Shown in pieces: positions 21,585-34,017 of a stretch of 64,000 nt of DNA. Position numbers and translations under genes: made by a program. The notes under the pieces are model-generated. The model worked only from the letters and a program-made list of their open reading frames with translations, had not been told where the DNA came from and made no database searches. Numbering within the stretch: the first letter of the stretch is position 1; each line of letters opens with the position of its first letter. Origin of the DNA: Punica granatum (lineage: Eukaryota; Streptophyta; Magnoliopsida; Myrtales; Lythraceae); NCBI RefSeq assembly GCF_007655135.1, contig NC_045129.1:18636274-18700273 (forward strand). The letters are read 5' to 3'.

Positions 21585-24500
21585 TGTACGGACGCGAATG
21601 TGGACTCTCGTCGGGGCCCGCATTGCGCACTTTTGGATCGCGCGGCTTGGGAGTGTCCACCTTCCCGTGGGGACACGTGACGGACACGCGTGAGAGAAGG
21701 AGTCGCCACTTATCATTTTACGACCCGAAGGTCGAGGGCGGATAAGTTACCCGAGGTCTAGGGGCATGGAACACCTAGTTTGTTGTTAAAGCATTGATCT
21801 GTGCGGAACCGGAAAGTCCGAGTTCGGGGGTTCATGTTACGGGCGGGCCTATATCCCGCACGCCCTTTCGGTACTCTGGTTTGTTAGGCTTGCATGTTTT
21901 ATTATTTACCGCTTGAATTAAATTGCACTCGGCTCGCACGTTTTGACACCGGAGATTCGGTGAACTAAGCGATGTCGGTCGAGAAGCCGAGATAGAAGTA
22001 AACCCGTATGTCGGGGAGTTGGCTCACAATCTTGCGTTACAGTTCATCGAACCATGGAGGTTGAATCCCTGCGTGAACCAGAACCGCGAGTTCTTGGATT
22101 TACTTGTATCTGGGCAAGCATTAGACCGATTCGATTAATTCGACTCTCGGACCGTTCGCTCACCGACTGGAATTCTTACAAAATGAATGTACAAAATAAA
22201 ATCCTTACAATACTCTCGAAAACAATAAATATAAATTACAAATGGCCGAATTCCAATCGACTCGCGTTCGGTTATTATTCCGCTCTAACTCATCGTGAGT
22301 TTAGGGAAAAGACCGAAGAACTGAAATTCAATGGACGCTCTCACTGAATAGGGCGTTGGACCTTGTGAGTGTTGATTAGGGCGTTGGACCCTGTGCTTGA
22401 TGATTAGGGTGTTGAACCCTAATATTATTCGGCCTAGGGATCAGGCTCGACCCGCATGGCAAACAGGTGCGGAAAGATAACAAGCAGCAGATAAATAACA
22501 GACAATGTGTTTGTATTCACCGAATATACATGGATTAGCAAGTTTATTAATCCGGGGTATTTTGGCATGCAAATCCTATCCTAGACAAACAAACGCGTGC
22601 CAAAGTTTTAACATTCGACTTTGGTTTGAGAACCTGACATGTCGGGTGTCCGTAGTCAAGTTTCGTGTGTGTGGGTTGCTTTTACAGTGATTCGGTGTTG
22701 TGACACTGAATTTCCACTGAATTAGCCAAACTCGTGTTTTGACTCTAGATTTGGAATATAGAATTCCTCCTAACCATTATCTAGTGTTTGGTTAGGTCGA
22801 GTGAAAGGTTAATCAGCATTTTGCATGTTTTCTGACAGAGATAACCGTACTAGCTACCTGAGTCTATGTTAAGATGACAGAAACTCATCAGTTGGATAAG
22901 AAAAGGCTATGCAAATGAACCTGCACCTGAACAGGTAGCCCGTTCTTATCCCGTACTGTAGTGTTTCTGTCATGCTAACCCTAAGGGTGTCGCTGAATTG
23001 AGAAAAGATGATTTTGCCCTTTATTTGAAAATTGTTTTTAGAAAAGGGGAAACATCGCAGTGCGGGCTACCTCGGCCTGTAGCCGGTGTTGACCAATTCC
23101 CTGGATCGTTCAGGGTTGTACAAGAACCCCGAAAAAGCCAAAGAACCGGTCGATCTGCCCGGAAGTGATCTAAAAAGATCTTTTGTATCTTGACCTGAGT
23201 TACTTAGAATAAGGTAAAAACTAAAGTTGAGACACAGAAGCCCTTTTCAGACGTCCATGCTACATCGGACCGCGCGTTTCGGGTTTTGAAATTGATATGT
23301 TTGAAAAGGGCACCAACGTCATTTGACAACTCATCGACGCGAGTTATCAGTTAATGGTCAATGCGTGTAAACTTTATCAGTGTGAAGTGGGTTTAATCAT
23401 GTGAGCGTCTCGATTAACCCGTTTGTGAAATTAATGCTTAAGGGTTGTGCCGAATGCATTAATTACGAAAACGATTCGTGACTCGGTGACCAAGACGGGT
23501 CAAGAAAGACAGAGTATGATTCGGCCAACGATGGCCGAAACACCCTTTGGTCCTAATAGGCCCGAAAGGGTCTCCAAATTGCAAATCCATGCATATTTTG
23601 GTTTGGAAATACATTTCATGTGAGATTCTCGATGTAATTGACCTTGCAAATTACACGAAATCCGAGAACGGATTTAAAACGGGAAGAGGAAGCCTCATGA
23701 ACCCTAATAACTCCGTGAAACTCTCGGCCTATTCTCCTTGGAGAAAGCCGAGAGGTCTCGTGGCATGTATTTGGTTTCACGAGTTTTCCCCGTCTTGTTT
23801 TGAATCATTTCTCGCATGCTCAAACATCAAACATGTTAAATAACACGATTAAACGAAAGTCGGTATTGCCATGATTTGAATAACGCATTCGAAGATGGAA
23901 ACATGCACAAACAAGTTATTTAAGGAATCGATAAAACAATACCGACTTCATGCACGTGAGAAAATACGATGAAACTCGGGAGTCGAACTTGGATCGGGTC
24001 AAGAAGATCGTTCCTTGCCCGAAAGGAGCAAGAGAGCATTCGGTCACCTCCCTTGGAGGGAAACCCGTGAGCTCCTTGCCTTTCCCGGGTCGGGATGTTC
24101 TTCTCGACTATGATCCAAGTGTTTCCCGACATGCTAGCATATAAATCAAGGATAAATATGCATGATATAACATGGAAAATGCATAAAGATTAAAACTTGA
24201 AAATAAAACATACATAAAACCCCTTATAACTCCATAAACGCAACGAGAATGTAAAAGTCCTAGCTCCTCTAAGTCGGGAATGGTCATACCTAGTCCCGAG
24301 ATGCGGGATGGGACCTTCAAGAGTCGGGTTGGACCGTTGATGGGTCGGGTTTGGGCTGTTTTCCGTTGAACAGACCCGAATGGCACCAAACAGACCCGGC
24401 TGGAATACTGGACAAACCTGACTGGCACAAGTCGGGTCGGACGTCGCCACGAAGGCTCCCGATGGAATTTTGAGGCAAGGTCGGCGTCCGTGTGATATAT

Positions 24501-24731
24501 TGAAAATGTCGGTTTTGGACATTGTTGAGCTCTCTGGTCGCTCTGTTGCCTTTTGGTGACCCCTAGAGTCCTTCTGTCAGGTGTATGTGTCATTTGCCCG
24601 ATTTCGCCGACTTGAGGATGAATAGTGATTTTCCGCTCTGTTGAGCCATTTTTCTGTACTCTGCTCAAGTCATAGCTTGTATGCTATCAATGAGCTTCAT
24701 TTGCTGGATGGACCAAAATGGGGTGCTGACA
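21585..24731 (-). mobile_element. LTR-D: solo LTR of the Ogre family, internally deleted
   Basis: On the minus strand it starts TGTCAGCACCCCATTTTGG at 24731 and ends CGCGTCCGTACA at 21585; perfect GTGAC TSDs flank it. At 3.15 kb it is shorter than the 4.9-5.4 kb relatives: near 24485-24505 it jumps from about position 230 of the LTR to the 192-bp repeat region, losing about 2.1-2.3 kb including the TATA-like box. No internal sequence is present, so it arose by LTR-LTR recombination, with the inner deletion before or after. Confidence 0.85.
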
Positions 24732-24736
24732 GTGAC

Positions 24737-27605
24737 AGAGGTAACCGTTCTAGTTACCCGAGTCTACAATAGAATGACAGAAACTCATCAGTGGATAAGA
24801 AAATGCTTTGTAGATGAACCTGCACCTGAACAAGTAGCCTATTCTTGTCTTGATACCATAGTGTTTCTGTCAAGCTAACCCTAGGGGTGTCATTAAATTG
24901 TGAAAAAATGATTTTGCCCTTTATTTGAAAATTGTTTTCAGAAAAGGGAAACATCGCAATGCGGGCCACCTCGGCTTGTAGCCGGTGTCGACCAATTCCC
25001 TAAATCGTCTAGGGTTTTGCAAGAACCCCGAAAAAGCCAAGGAAACGATCGACCTAACCGGAAGGGATCTAGAAAGATCTTTTGTATCCTGACCTAAGTT
25101 ACTTGAAATCAGGTAAAAACTCAATTTGAGACGCAGAATCCCTTCTAGACGTCCGTGCTACATCGGACTGTGCGTTTCGAGCTTTGAAATACGAGTTTTG
25201 AAAATGGCATTAATGTCATTTGATAACTCATCGATGTGAGTTATCAGTTAATTGCCAAATCATGCAAGATTTGTCAGTGTGAAGTGGGTTTAATCATATG
25301 AGTGTCCCGATTAACCTGTTTGTGGATTACAGCTTAAAATAAATACTGAATGCAGTAAATGTGCGGGTTACAAACAATCAGACAGATCATGAATTGATCC
25401 ACTGAATGAAGTCTGAATACCCGAAAAACTTAATTTTAATGAAAACAATTCATGACACGACGACCAAGACGAGTCTAGGAAGGTTGAGGATAATTTGGTC
25501 AAAATGACCAAAATACCCTCGGAACCCAAATGGTCTCGAAAGAGTCATTGATACATGAATTTATGCATTTTTGCTTTAAAAACAATGTTTTAAAGACATT
25601 TTTATGAGGGATTTACGATGATATTGAAATTGCAATTTTGCACAAAATCCGAGAAATGAATTTCATCGAGGTAAATAGACCATTCTTGACCTGAATAAGG
25701 TCGAGGAACCTTCGGCTCTTTCCTCTTGGGAATAGCCATGGGTTTCCTAGACCCGTTTCGAGTTGCAAGCATTCTCTTTAACCCGATTTCGACTATTTCT
25801 CACATGCTCAAATGTTAAACACGATAAATAACACGTATTTAACAAAGACGGTATTGCCATGAGTTTGGAAAACGCATTCAAGCATACAAACATGCACAAA
25901 CACGTTATTTATGGAATTGATAAAACGATACTGGCTCCATGGATGCGGGAAAACATAAAGATTCGGGAAACAATTTAAATTGGGGCAAGGATACCACTCT
26001 TGACTCGAAAATGTCAAGAATACCCCTCGGTTACCTCTCCAAGAGGTTAATTCGAGAGGTATCTCGGCTTTTTCGGGTCGAGATGATTTCCTCGACTTCG
26101 ATTTAAACATTTCCCGACATGCTAGCACGTTAAATGATGATAAACATGCATAATATAACATTGAAGTTGCATAAAAATTAAATCTTGGAAGTAAAACATG
26201 CTTAAAACCCCTTATAACTCCGTAAACACAACGAAAACGTAAAAGTCCTAGCTCCTCTAAGTCGAGAATGGTTATAAGCCAAGAGGATATTTAACGCCCC
26301 TGTGGTGGTTTCGGGAGTCAAAACAGACCCGACTAGCAGTCCGGAAAGAAACGGCTTTCCCGGAGGCTTCCAATGGTATTTTGATGCAAGGTCGGTGGCT
26401 CTCGACTCTTAAGAGAACCCCGGAGGTGGCTGTGGTGATCGTTTAGTTCCAGAGTTATCAGGTTGACCCATATAGCCCTGCAAAGATCACGAAAAACAGA
26501 GCACATCCAAAAAACAGACCTGACTGGGCAGTTTTCGGGTCGGACGTCGCCACGGTGTCTCCTGATGAAATTTTGAGGCAAGGCCAGTGGCTTCTGACGC
26601 TTAACTAACCCCTAGATGTGACAGTGGTGGTCGTTTGTCGAAAAGGGTCTCGAATCGACCCGATCTGCACGAAAAACCGCAAGTCAGTCAGAAAATTTGA
26701 CCCCGACTGGGCAGTTGGGCTGTTTCTTCTTGCTGGGTTAAAACCAGCGGGTTTTTCTTGGATTTCTTGACTCCTTGACACCCTAGAGTTGTGTGGGGAG
26801 GTGTTTGATGGGTTTTGGCAACTCAAACTGACCTGGAAGGCCTTGAAACCCAGGTTGCCATTTTTGACCCGAGAAGAGCTTTTCTGAGTTATGTTCTGTG
26901 GTGGGCTGTTTCAATGGGTTGAAGGCTTCAAACTTAAAATCTAAGCTCGGAAATGGATAGAGGGGGTCGAAAACATGTGTGATATGATATTTTGGTGAAG
27001 TTTGGTGTTCTTGCTTGTTCTTGCTTGCTGCGGTTTTGCTGGAGCTAAGGGAGAGTTGAGAGCTTTTCAAAAGTGAGAAATGCTAGAGAGATGACGTGTG
27101 GTGAGTTGTGATTAGCTTAATGACATATATATAGGCAAAGCTTAATGACAATTAAGTGAAGAAAATCACAATAAGGGCAATGCTTAAGCAATTTGCTTAA
27201 GGAAAAGTGAAGACAAATCCTCATCCATTGCATTAATGGAGAAGAGATGGAAGCATTGATGAAGATGAAGTGTTATCTTGAAATTGTGGGCTTGATATTT
27301 TGAAGAAGAGGATGCAAGTTGCATGGAGGAAGAACCCAAAGGAGGAGGGGCGGCATGGGCAAGTCACGGCTGCCCTAGGGCAACCCGTGGGCCCACGGTC
27401 TTTGAGGGAAGTTCGGGACAAAGTTTGGGTCTTGATTGATTGCATGTTCGAGGTTCGTGGCTCAAACGAACGTCGAATTGTCATTGTGCGCGTGAAAACA
27501 ATTCAAATCAGCCCAAAATCATTGATTTTGCCCAAAAAAATGATCTTATGGTTTTTGGGCTCGGAAGCCGATTTTGCTCATTTCAGGCTATCAGAGCATA
27601 GTTAG
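24737..27605 (-). repeat. 5' LTR of Ogre-C, middle segment
   Basis: Continues LTR C after LTR-D. It aligns inversely with LTR A from about 14620 back to about 11565, including the conserved GCTAGGACTTTTACGTT segment (26240-26260), partial 192-bp units (26330-26640) and the TATA-like box. The first ~1.1 kb of the LTR is not found before Ty3-E begins; the border lies between 27605 and 27700. Confidence 0.7.
27124..27134 (-). promoter_or_regulatory. TATA box candidate, LTR of Ogre-C
   Basis: The minus strand reads GCCTATATATATG in the same context as the boxes of the other LTRs. Confidence 0.5.
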
Positions 27606-27699
27606 CCGTTTCCGACCCGACTGGGCGCTAGCCGACCCGACTAGGCACTCCGGAGAAAACAGGCCGGTTCGGGCGACTCGGGGTGGATTCTCGGAGAGT

Positions 27700-28975
27700 G
27701 CTCAGATGTTTCAAAAGTTCGTTAGTATTGAAAAATGCCTCGTTGTACAAAAGTACAATCATTGGCTGATTTGAAAACATTGCTTGCCTAATTTCTCCCA
27801 TTTTTGCATAAAAATTCTTTTGTTTTCTCTCTGATTTTTTCTCAATGGCCGAATTTTGATTTTCTTTTTCTCTCTCATTTTTCTCGGCCTCTCTCTGATT
27901 TTTACTCTTTTTCTTCTGTTCTCTCTCTTTCTTTTGATCACTCTCTTTTTGCAATCTCACTTGATCCTGATATACTTGCTGCGGTGTCAATGGTACAAGA
28001 GTGATTGATCGTTGATTAAGTACAAAAGAGTATTTGTTTGTAAAGCCATCATGCTTCACACGCCTATCAAATTGCCATGGACGCCCTAGCAACAAGTGTT
28101 CTTCTTGAATCGGTACTACATCACATAGCACTTCATCTTCGTATTTACCGATTCAAAATGCAACTAACATCTGCTTGTTCACCCTTATCTCACCACTATC
28201 ATTTAACCATTGCAACTTGTACGGCCTAGGGTGCTTCAACATGAACAGTCCCAATTTTTCCACCATGGTTATGCTTGTGACATTAGTACAACTACCACCA
28301 TCAATAATCACGCTACATACATTGTCTTTAACGTAACACCTAGTGCGAAAGATGTTCTCCCGCTGCACTTCTTCAACTCACTTTGTTTGCAAGCTCAATG
28401 CTCTCCTTGTCACCAATGTCAAAGCATCATGGGCTAAATATTCCTCTGCGTAAACGTCCTCCAATGGGGGCATGTCATCGGTGTCGGAATCTTCATTGTC
28501 GGTCACAATTTCACCATGACCCGCTTGTTTGGACATTGACTTGCTATGTGTCCCCTGCCTTAGCATTTAAAACACTTAATGTCACGATTCCTGGAGATAG
28601 AAGCGTCGATTTTACCTTGAGGAACGTGGCTGGCTGCTTCTTGCTTTTGCTCGGTTTTCAACTTCGACGTGGATTGCTTCTCATCTTTCTTCCACTGATT
28701 CGCTCAATCTTGATGGCCATGTGCACCATATCCTCAAACTCCACATAATGTTGTAATTCCACGGCATTTTGAATTTCTCGGTTCAATCCAGCCAAAAATC
28801 TTGCCATAGTAGCCTCTCGATCCTCCTCTACGTCAGCTCTAATAATGGCCACTTCCATCTCCTTAAAATATTCCTCTACACTCCGGTTACCTTGCCCAAG
28901 ACTTTGCAACTTATTATACAACTCCCAGTAGTAATAACTAGGAACAAATCGCTTCCTCATCACCCTTTTCATTTC
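27700..28975 (-). pseudogene. gag-protease fragment of Ty3-E
   Basis: Several minus frames join into one degraded gag-pro. The gag domain (28972-28658) reads RFVPSYYYWELYNKLQSL, then VEEYFKEMEVAI and ARFLAGLN: the C-terminal half of a Retrotrans_gag domain. Next come a degraded knuckle region and an acidic segment (28566-28378). The aspartic protease (28368-28153) has the active site IIDGGSCTNV, continuing to LLGRPWQFDRRV (28100-28050). After it is a lysine/glutamate-rich linker (about 27990-27800), as usual before RT. Stops and frame breaks near 28650, 28375 and 28140 make it nonfunctional. The gag N-terminus is lost: the PBS is under 30 bases from mid-gag sequence. Confidence 0.75.
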
Positions 28976-28987
28976 CTCTCACGATTC

Positions 28988-28999
28988 GCTCTGATACCA
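28988..28999 (-). other. primer-binding site 1 of Ty3-E
   Basis: The minus strand reads TGGTATCAGAGC, the usual initiator-Met-tRNA PBS of plant LTR elements, two bases from the LTR end. Confidence 0.85.
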
Positions 29000-29001
29000 A
29001 A

Positions 29002-29585
29002 TGATGCGATTCTCGCCAAGAATGACGAGACCCGACAACTAAAGGAACCCAAGATCGTTCCACGATCAGATTTGATTGACGAACCCTCGACCCGTTGTTT
29101 ACAACATAAACAAGAACCTTGGTATAACTGACCTCAACTCGTTGTTTATTGCAAAACAAGAACCTCGGTATATAGGAAGACGCTACAAACGGTGATGGAA
29201 AGCCGTTTGATAAGTCGATGAAGACGCCACAAACGGTGGTGGAAAGCCGTTTGATAAGTCGATGATGAACGCCACGAAAACTTCCGATAAGTTCGAATTA
29301 GTTCTTCAAGAACCAAAGAGAATACTCTCACAATTTTTTGAATGTTCCTCCTTTTAAAAAAATTGACTAAGATGACTATATATAGACATAAACTAATCCT
29401 AATCTGGCCATATCTCCTCCTAAAGATAAGGAAAATAAAACCTAGGATATCGATAGAGATATGACATAATCTATAAATATATGAAATCTAAATATCTCTA
29501 GAATATCTCCATGAAATTTAAACTTTAAACAAATCTGATAATATCTTCTCTTGATCATCAAATATTCTAGAAGCTTCCTCAAACA
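29002..29585 (-). repeat. LTR of Ty3-E, inner complete copy
   Basis: It ends GAATCGCATCA next to PBS 1. The start at TGTTTGAGG (29585) is a best guess from the TG rule and from the polyprotein tail before it. It includes a tandem ~52-bp unit (GACGCCACAAACGGTG) near 29180-29270, also in the second copy. ORFs within are not genes. Confidence 0.65.
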
Positions 29586-29594
29586 CTTGTTGAA

Positions 29595-29815
29595 TTTAGC
29601 CTTGTCCGGAATCTTCTATAACTTGAATCATGTTGATGGATTTTTGTTGATCACGTGGTTCATGTCCAATGGGCCTCCACGAATTTGCTTGAGCCAAAAC
29701 CTGTTGAATCAGGATGTTGAGCTCATCTTTAAACTTCTTTGCTCATGCTCGCGTAATCGGTCCAATTAGAACTTGAACTGGATCCCTTGAAGTCGTGCTG
29801 CGATTTGAACTGGTC
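29595..29815 (-). pseudogene. C-terminal tail of a Ty3/gypsy polyprotein
   Basis: The minus frame reads GPITRA, a stop, then AKKFKDELN near 29765-29715. GPITRARAKKFKEALN-like peptides are the typical last part of many plant Ty3/gypsy polyproteins. It lies between PBS 2 and the inner LTR, so everything from leader to integrase is deleted. Confidence 0.65.
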
Positions 29816-29821
29816 CAAATC

Positions 29822-29833
29822 GCTCTGATACCA
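29822..29833 (-). other. primer-binding site 2 of Ty3-E
   Basis: Second TGGTATCAGAGC (minus strand), next to the end of the outer LTR copy. Confidence 0.85.
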
Positions 29834-29835
29834 AA

Positions 29836-30238
29836 TGATGCGATTCTCACCAAAAATGACGAGACCCGACAACTAAAGGAACACAAGATCATTCCACGAT
29901 CAGATTTGAGTAACAAACCTTCGACCCGTTGTTTACGACAAAAACAAGAACCTTGGTATAACTGACCTCAACCCGTTGTTTATTGCGAAACAAGAACCTC
30001 GGTATATAGGAAGACGCCACAAACAGTGATGAAAAGCCGTTTGATAAGTTGATGAAGACGCCACAAACGGTGGTGGAAAACCGTTTGATAAGTCGATGAT
30101 GAACGCCACGAAAACTTCCGATAAGTTCGAGTTAGTTCTTCAAGAACCAAAGAGAATACTCTCACAATTTTCTGAATGTTCCTTCCACGTATCTATAGGT
30201 GGCTCTCTATTTTTCGCCTATTTATCACCAATTGATCC
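29836..30238 (-). repeat. LTR of Ty3-E, outer truncated copy
   Basis: Nearly identical to 29002-29370, then cut at GATCC 30234-30238, where the LTR of Ogre-F begins. GATCC is the predicted TSD of Ogre-F. Confidence 0.75.
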
Positions 30239-31904
30239 TGTACGGACCCGAATGTGGACTCTCGTCGGGGCCCGCATGCTAGCGACCTGAAATCGTGCGG
30301 CTTGGAAGTGTCCACCTTCCCATGGGGACGCGTGACGGACACGCGTGAGAGAAGGAGTCGCCACTTATCATTTTACGACCCAAAGGTCGATGGCGGATAA
30401 GTTACCCGGGGTCTAGGGATATGGAACACCTAGTCGTTGTTAAGGCATTGGTTTATGCGGAACCGGAAAGTCCGTGTTCGGGGTTCATGTTATATGCGGG
30501 CCTATATCCTGCATGCCCTTTCGGTACTCTGTTTTGCTAGGCTTGCATGTTTTATTATTTACCTCATGAATTAAGTTGTTCTCGGCTCGCACGTTTTGAC
30601 ACCGTAAATTTAATGAATTAAACGATGTCGGTTGAGAGGCCGAGAGAGAAGTAAATCTGTGTGTCGGGGAATTGGTTCACAATCTTGCGTTACAGTTCAT
30701 CAAATCGGGGAGGTTGAATTCCTGCATGAACCATAATCGCGAAATCTCGGGTTTACTTTTGACTGGGTAAGCACGAAACCAATTCGAATGATTCGACTCT
30801 CGAACCGTTCGCTCATCGACTGGAATTCTTATAGAGTGAATGTACAATATAAAATTCCTTGCACTACTCTCGAAAAACATTAAAATGTAAATTACAAAGG
30901 GCCGAATTCCAGTCGACTCGCGTTCGGTTACTATTCCACTCTGACTCGCCGTGAGTTCAAGGAAACACTGAAAAACTGAAATTCAGGCGCTCTCAGTGAA
31001 TGGGGCGTTGGACCCTGTGACTGAAGGTTATGGCGTTGAACCGTAAGTACAACGTGTCCTATGGGTCGGGCTCGACTCGCATGGACAAGCAATAGCAGAA
31101 AAAGCAACAAACAACATGCATATTGTTTGGAAAAGACAATTCTAATGTGAAATTTGTGGCGTTATTGAAATTACAACTTACACGAAATCCGAGAACGGAC
31201 TCAAAACGGGAAGAGAAAGCCTCGTGCAACCCGAATAAGCCCAGGAAGCTCTCAACCACTACTCCTTGGAGAGAGACCCGAGAGGTCCCATGGCCCGAAT
31301 AGGGTTCCACGAGTTTTTCCCGTCTCTTTTCGAATCATTTCTCGCATGCTTAAACGACAAACATGACAAATGATACGATTAAACGAAAGTCGGTATTGCC
31401 ATGATTTGAATAACGCATTCGAACATGCAAACATGCACAAACAAGTTATTTAAAGAATCGATAAAACAATACCGACTTCATGCATGTAAGAAAATAAGAG
31501 AAAACTCGGGAATCGAACTTGGATCAGGCTAAGAAGGCCGTTCTTAAACCGAGGAAAGCAAGCCAAGTCTCGGTTACCTCTTCTTGAGGCAAACCCGAGA
31601 GCTCTTTTGCTTATTTCGAGTCGGGAAGGTCTTCCGAGGGTCGATCCAAACGTTTCCCGACATGCTAACATGTTAATCAAGGATAAACATGCATGATATA
31701 ATGTAAAGGTGCATAAAAATGAAGTCTTGCAAGTGAACATGCTTTGTGCACCATATAACTCCATGAACATGCAATAAATGTAAAAAGCCCTAACTCCTCT
31801 AAGTCAAGAGTGATTTACCTAGCCTCGGGATACGAGGAAAGAGTCGAGGAAGTGTTCGAGAGTCGAGTGACTCTGTAGAACGCTTGGAAGGATGCTCGGG
31901 TGTA

Positions 31905-32045
31905 AAGGATGCACGTTCGGGTGTCCACGAACGTCGGGCGCGCAGGCAGGCACGCGGGGGCGTGCACGGGCGCGCGAAGCGCGCAGCTAGCATCCGCGCG
32001 GGCGCGCAGTTGTGCGTGCGTGCGCGCGGGAGCGTGCGGCTACGG
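31905..32045. other. GC-rich low-complexity patch in the LTR of Ogre-F
   Basis: About 140 bases rich in GCGCGC and CGTGCGTGCGCG words, unlike the ~45% GC around it. I see no counterpart in the LTRs of A, C or D. The overlapping frames on both strands (e.g. 31884-32108) follow from the alternating GC pattern. Confidence 0.7.
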
Positions 32046-32396
32046 GTGCACTGTTCACCTGAGAGCACGATCTTCACCCGAAATGAGGAAATCAACCTGA
32101 AATTATGAGCAAATGACTTCAAACCAAAAATCTAAGTTCATAAATGAACTCTTTGGGTCCAAAACATGTGGTCCATGGAGTTTGAGAATTTTTGAACTTA
32201 AGTCGGGATGATGAACATCGGCTTCCGACTTAAGAAACTCAAAGCTTTTTTCGGGTTTTCTTCGGTTTTTCTCTCTTGGTTTTGAAGTGTTGAAACTTGC
32301 TGGTTTTGGCTTATGGAGTTTAGTGCTTTTCTTGAGGGAGAAAGCTTGGAGAGAGTGTGCAAGTGGAGAAGTGATTATCTTAATCACTTTTGGGCA

Positions 32397-32404
32397 ATTT
32401 ATAG
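32397..32404 (-). promoter_or_regulatory. TATA box candidate, LTR of Ogre-F
   Basis: The minus strand reads CTATAAAT after GCTTTCC, in the family position. Confidence 0.5.
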
Positions 32405-34017
32405 GGAAAGCTAATGACACAATTAGCAAAAGCAAGTGCTCTTAACCCCCATGCTTAGCAAATTTCGGTTTGATCAAGAAAATATCAAGCCTCATCTTCT
32501 TCCATTGCATTAATGAAGAAGAGATAAGACATTGATGAGCATTGATGAGAAATTGAGTGTTGTCTTCCACCTCTCCAAGATATTTTGGCTAAGAGAGGGC
32601 AAGTTGGCTTCTTGCATTGAAGAAGAAGAAGCCGAAACTTCTAGGGTAAGGGATGACTCATCTTGGGTAGCCCGTGGGTCCCACGACCGAAGAGGATAAA
32701 TCGAGAAAAAGCTCGGGTCTCGATTGATCGCGCATTCGAAGTTCGTGGTTTGAATTGAATGTCGAATTATTGATATACGCGAGGAAACGGATTTAATGAG
32801 TCCGAGATTGGCATTTTCTGTGAGAAATTGCCAAATGTCTGCATGAGGCACGTAAGCCGATTTTGCTCCTTTTACGTATTCAAAGCGAGGTTATCCACTT
32901 CTGACGGTATATCTTGTATCTGCATCCCACGTCGGTCATTTTGACATAAATTGTCAAATTACGTGGGCACTTGACCCTTAAGCCGGTAATGCAAATATGG
33001 AGCCAGAGATGTCCTAGGAGGCCGAAACTGGATTTCTCATATTACTTTCTGAGTTACTTGGACAATCCGGAGATCACTGTGATCTCTGTTTATTAAGATT
33101 GAGCCTCTAAGGACATGAAAAGTCCATCTTAGACCCTTAAAGCACCGCTCGGGGGGTCTAGATGAGTTGTGTGATTTATTCCGACGATTCCACATTGAGC
33201 CTTGAGAAGGCTAGCACTGTGTAAGGTAGGCATCTGGCATCAAGTTTCTCCAAAGAGGACCTCCGGATATGGATTTCCACTGAAAATGGCATTTTGTGCT
33301 CCTCGGAGGTTACTCGGGAAACCGAGAAGGGTTTTGCTGTCTGTTTTGCCCCATCGCGAATGTCCGCTAGAGTTTTCAGGGCAATGTAGTATGAACTTCG
33401 TTTGCCGTAATTCCGTCAGACCAGTCTCCGGTTATGCTCTTCCAAAGAGGGGTATGCCCGTTTTGTCGCTCGGAAGTCATTCGGGGTGTCTGTATGGCTT
33501 CCAAAAGATAATATGAAGCAATGCTCGTGCTCTGTATGATTGTGGGACATGGCCGCATCTGATATTTGGAATTAACTTTTCTCCGAGAAACCGGCATTTT
33601 TGGACTTCCACTGAAAAGTTGTTTGTATACAGAAAGTTGTTATGTATAGAGCAGATGATTTGCGAAATGCGTTTGAACACACTTTTCATCTGTTTGGTAT
33701 CGATGTGGATTTTTGAAGTCCAATATTGGGTATCTTCCGACGGTCGAGCGAATTATCGAAAAATAGGACTATCCATGTGGTACATTGGAAATGCTGGTTT
33801 TGGACATTGTTGAGCTCTCTAGTCACTTTGTTTCCTCTTGGTGACCCTAGGAATCCTTCTATCATATGCCTATGTCATCTGCTTAATTTTGCCGACTTGA
33901 GGATGAATAGTGATTTCTTGCTCTGCTGAGCCGTTTTCTGTATTCCTGTTCAAGTCATAATCTGGACCATTGTCGATATTGTTGTTTGGAATGGTGAGCC
34001 AAAATGGGGTGCTGAAA

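Larger units (their letters stand above)
15853..27605 (-). mobile_element. Ogre-C: non-autonomous Ogre-type element (host of A and D)
   Basis: Read on the minus strand: 5' LTR (about 27605 to 24737, then 21579 to 20375, split by LTR-D), PBS (20371-20354), leader, short ORF1 remnant, a gag-replacing region with repeats, a pol-start remnant, and the shared 3' block to 15853, where the LTR of Ogre-A begins. It has no gag domain, reverse transcriptase or integrase. The missing 3' end should lie left of Ogre-A outside the window; the first ~1.1 kb of its 5' LTR is also missing next to Ty3-E. Confidence 0.7.
27700..30238 (-). mobile_element. Ty3-E: rearranged Ty3/gypsy element of another lineage
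   Basis: Minus-strand order: truncated LTR copy (30238-29836), PBS (29833-29822), 3' tail of a polyprotein, complete LTR copy (about 29585-29002), second PBS (28999-28988), gag, protease, then nothing further. Both PBSs read TGGTATCAGAGC, complementary to initiator Met tRNA, unlike the Ogre PBS. The protease style (IIDGGS, then HPRPYKLQWLN and LLGRPWQFDRR) is that of common plant Ty3/gypsy elements; I do not assign a clade. RT, RNase H and integrase are missing. Confidence 0.75.
30239..34017 (-). repeat. 3' LTR of Ogre-F
   Basis: On the minus strand it begins TTTCAGCACCCCATTTTGG at 34017 (G-to-T change in the usual TGTCAGC) and ends CGGGTCCGTACA at 30239. Length is 3.8 kb; compared with LTR A, about 1.1 kb is missing near 31125. 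It has the TATA-like box at 32397-32404 and an unusual GC-rich patch at 31905-32045. The polypurine tract and internal sequence at 34018 onward show that it is a 3' LTR. Confidence 0.8.

Noticed and set aside
31799..32122. Arg/Pro-rich frames on both strands in the LTR of Ogre-F
   Set aside because: They are produced by the GC-alternating patch and overlap in all frames.
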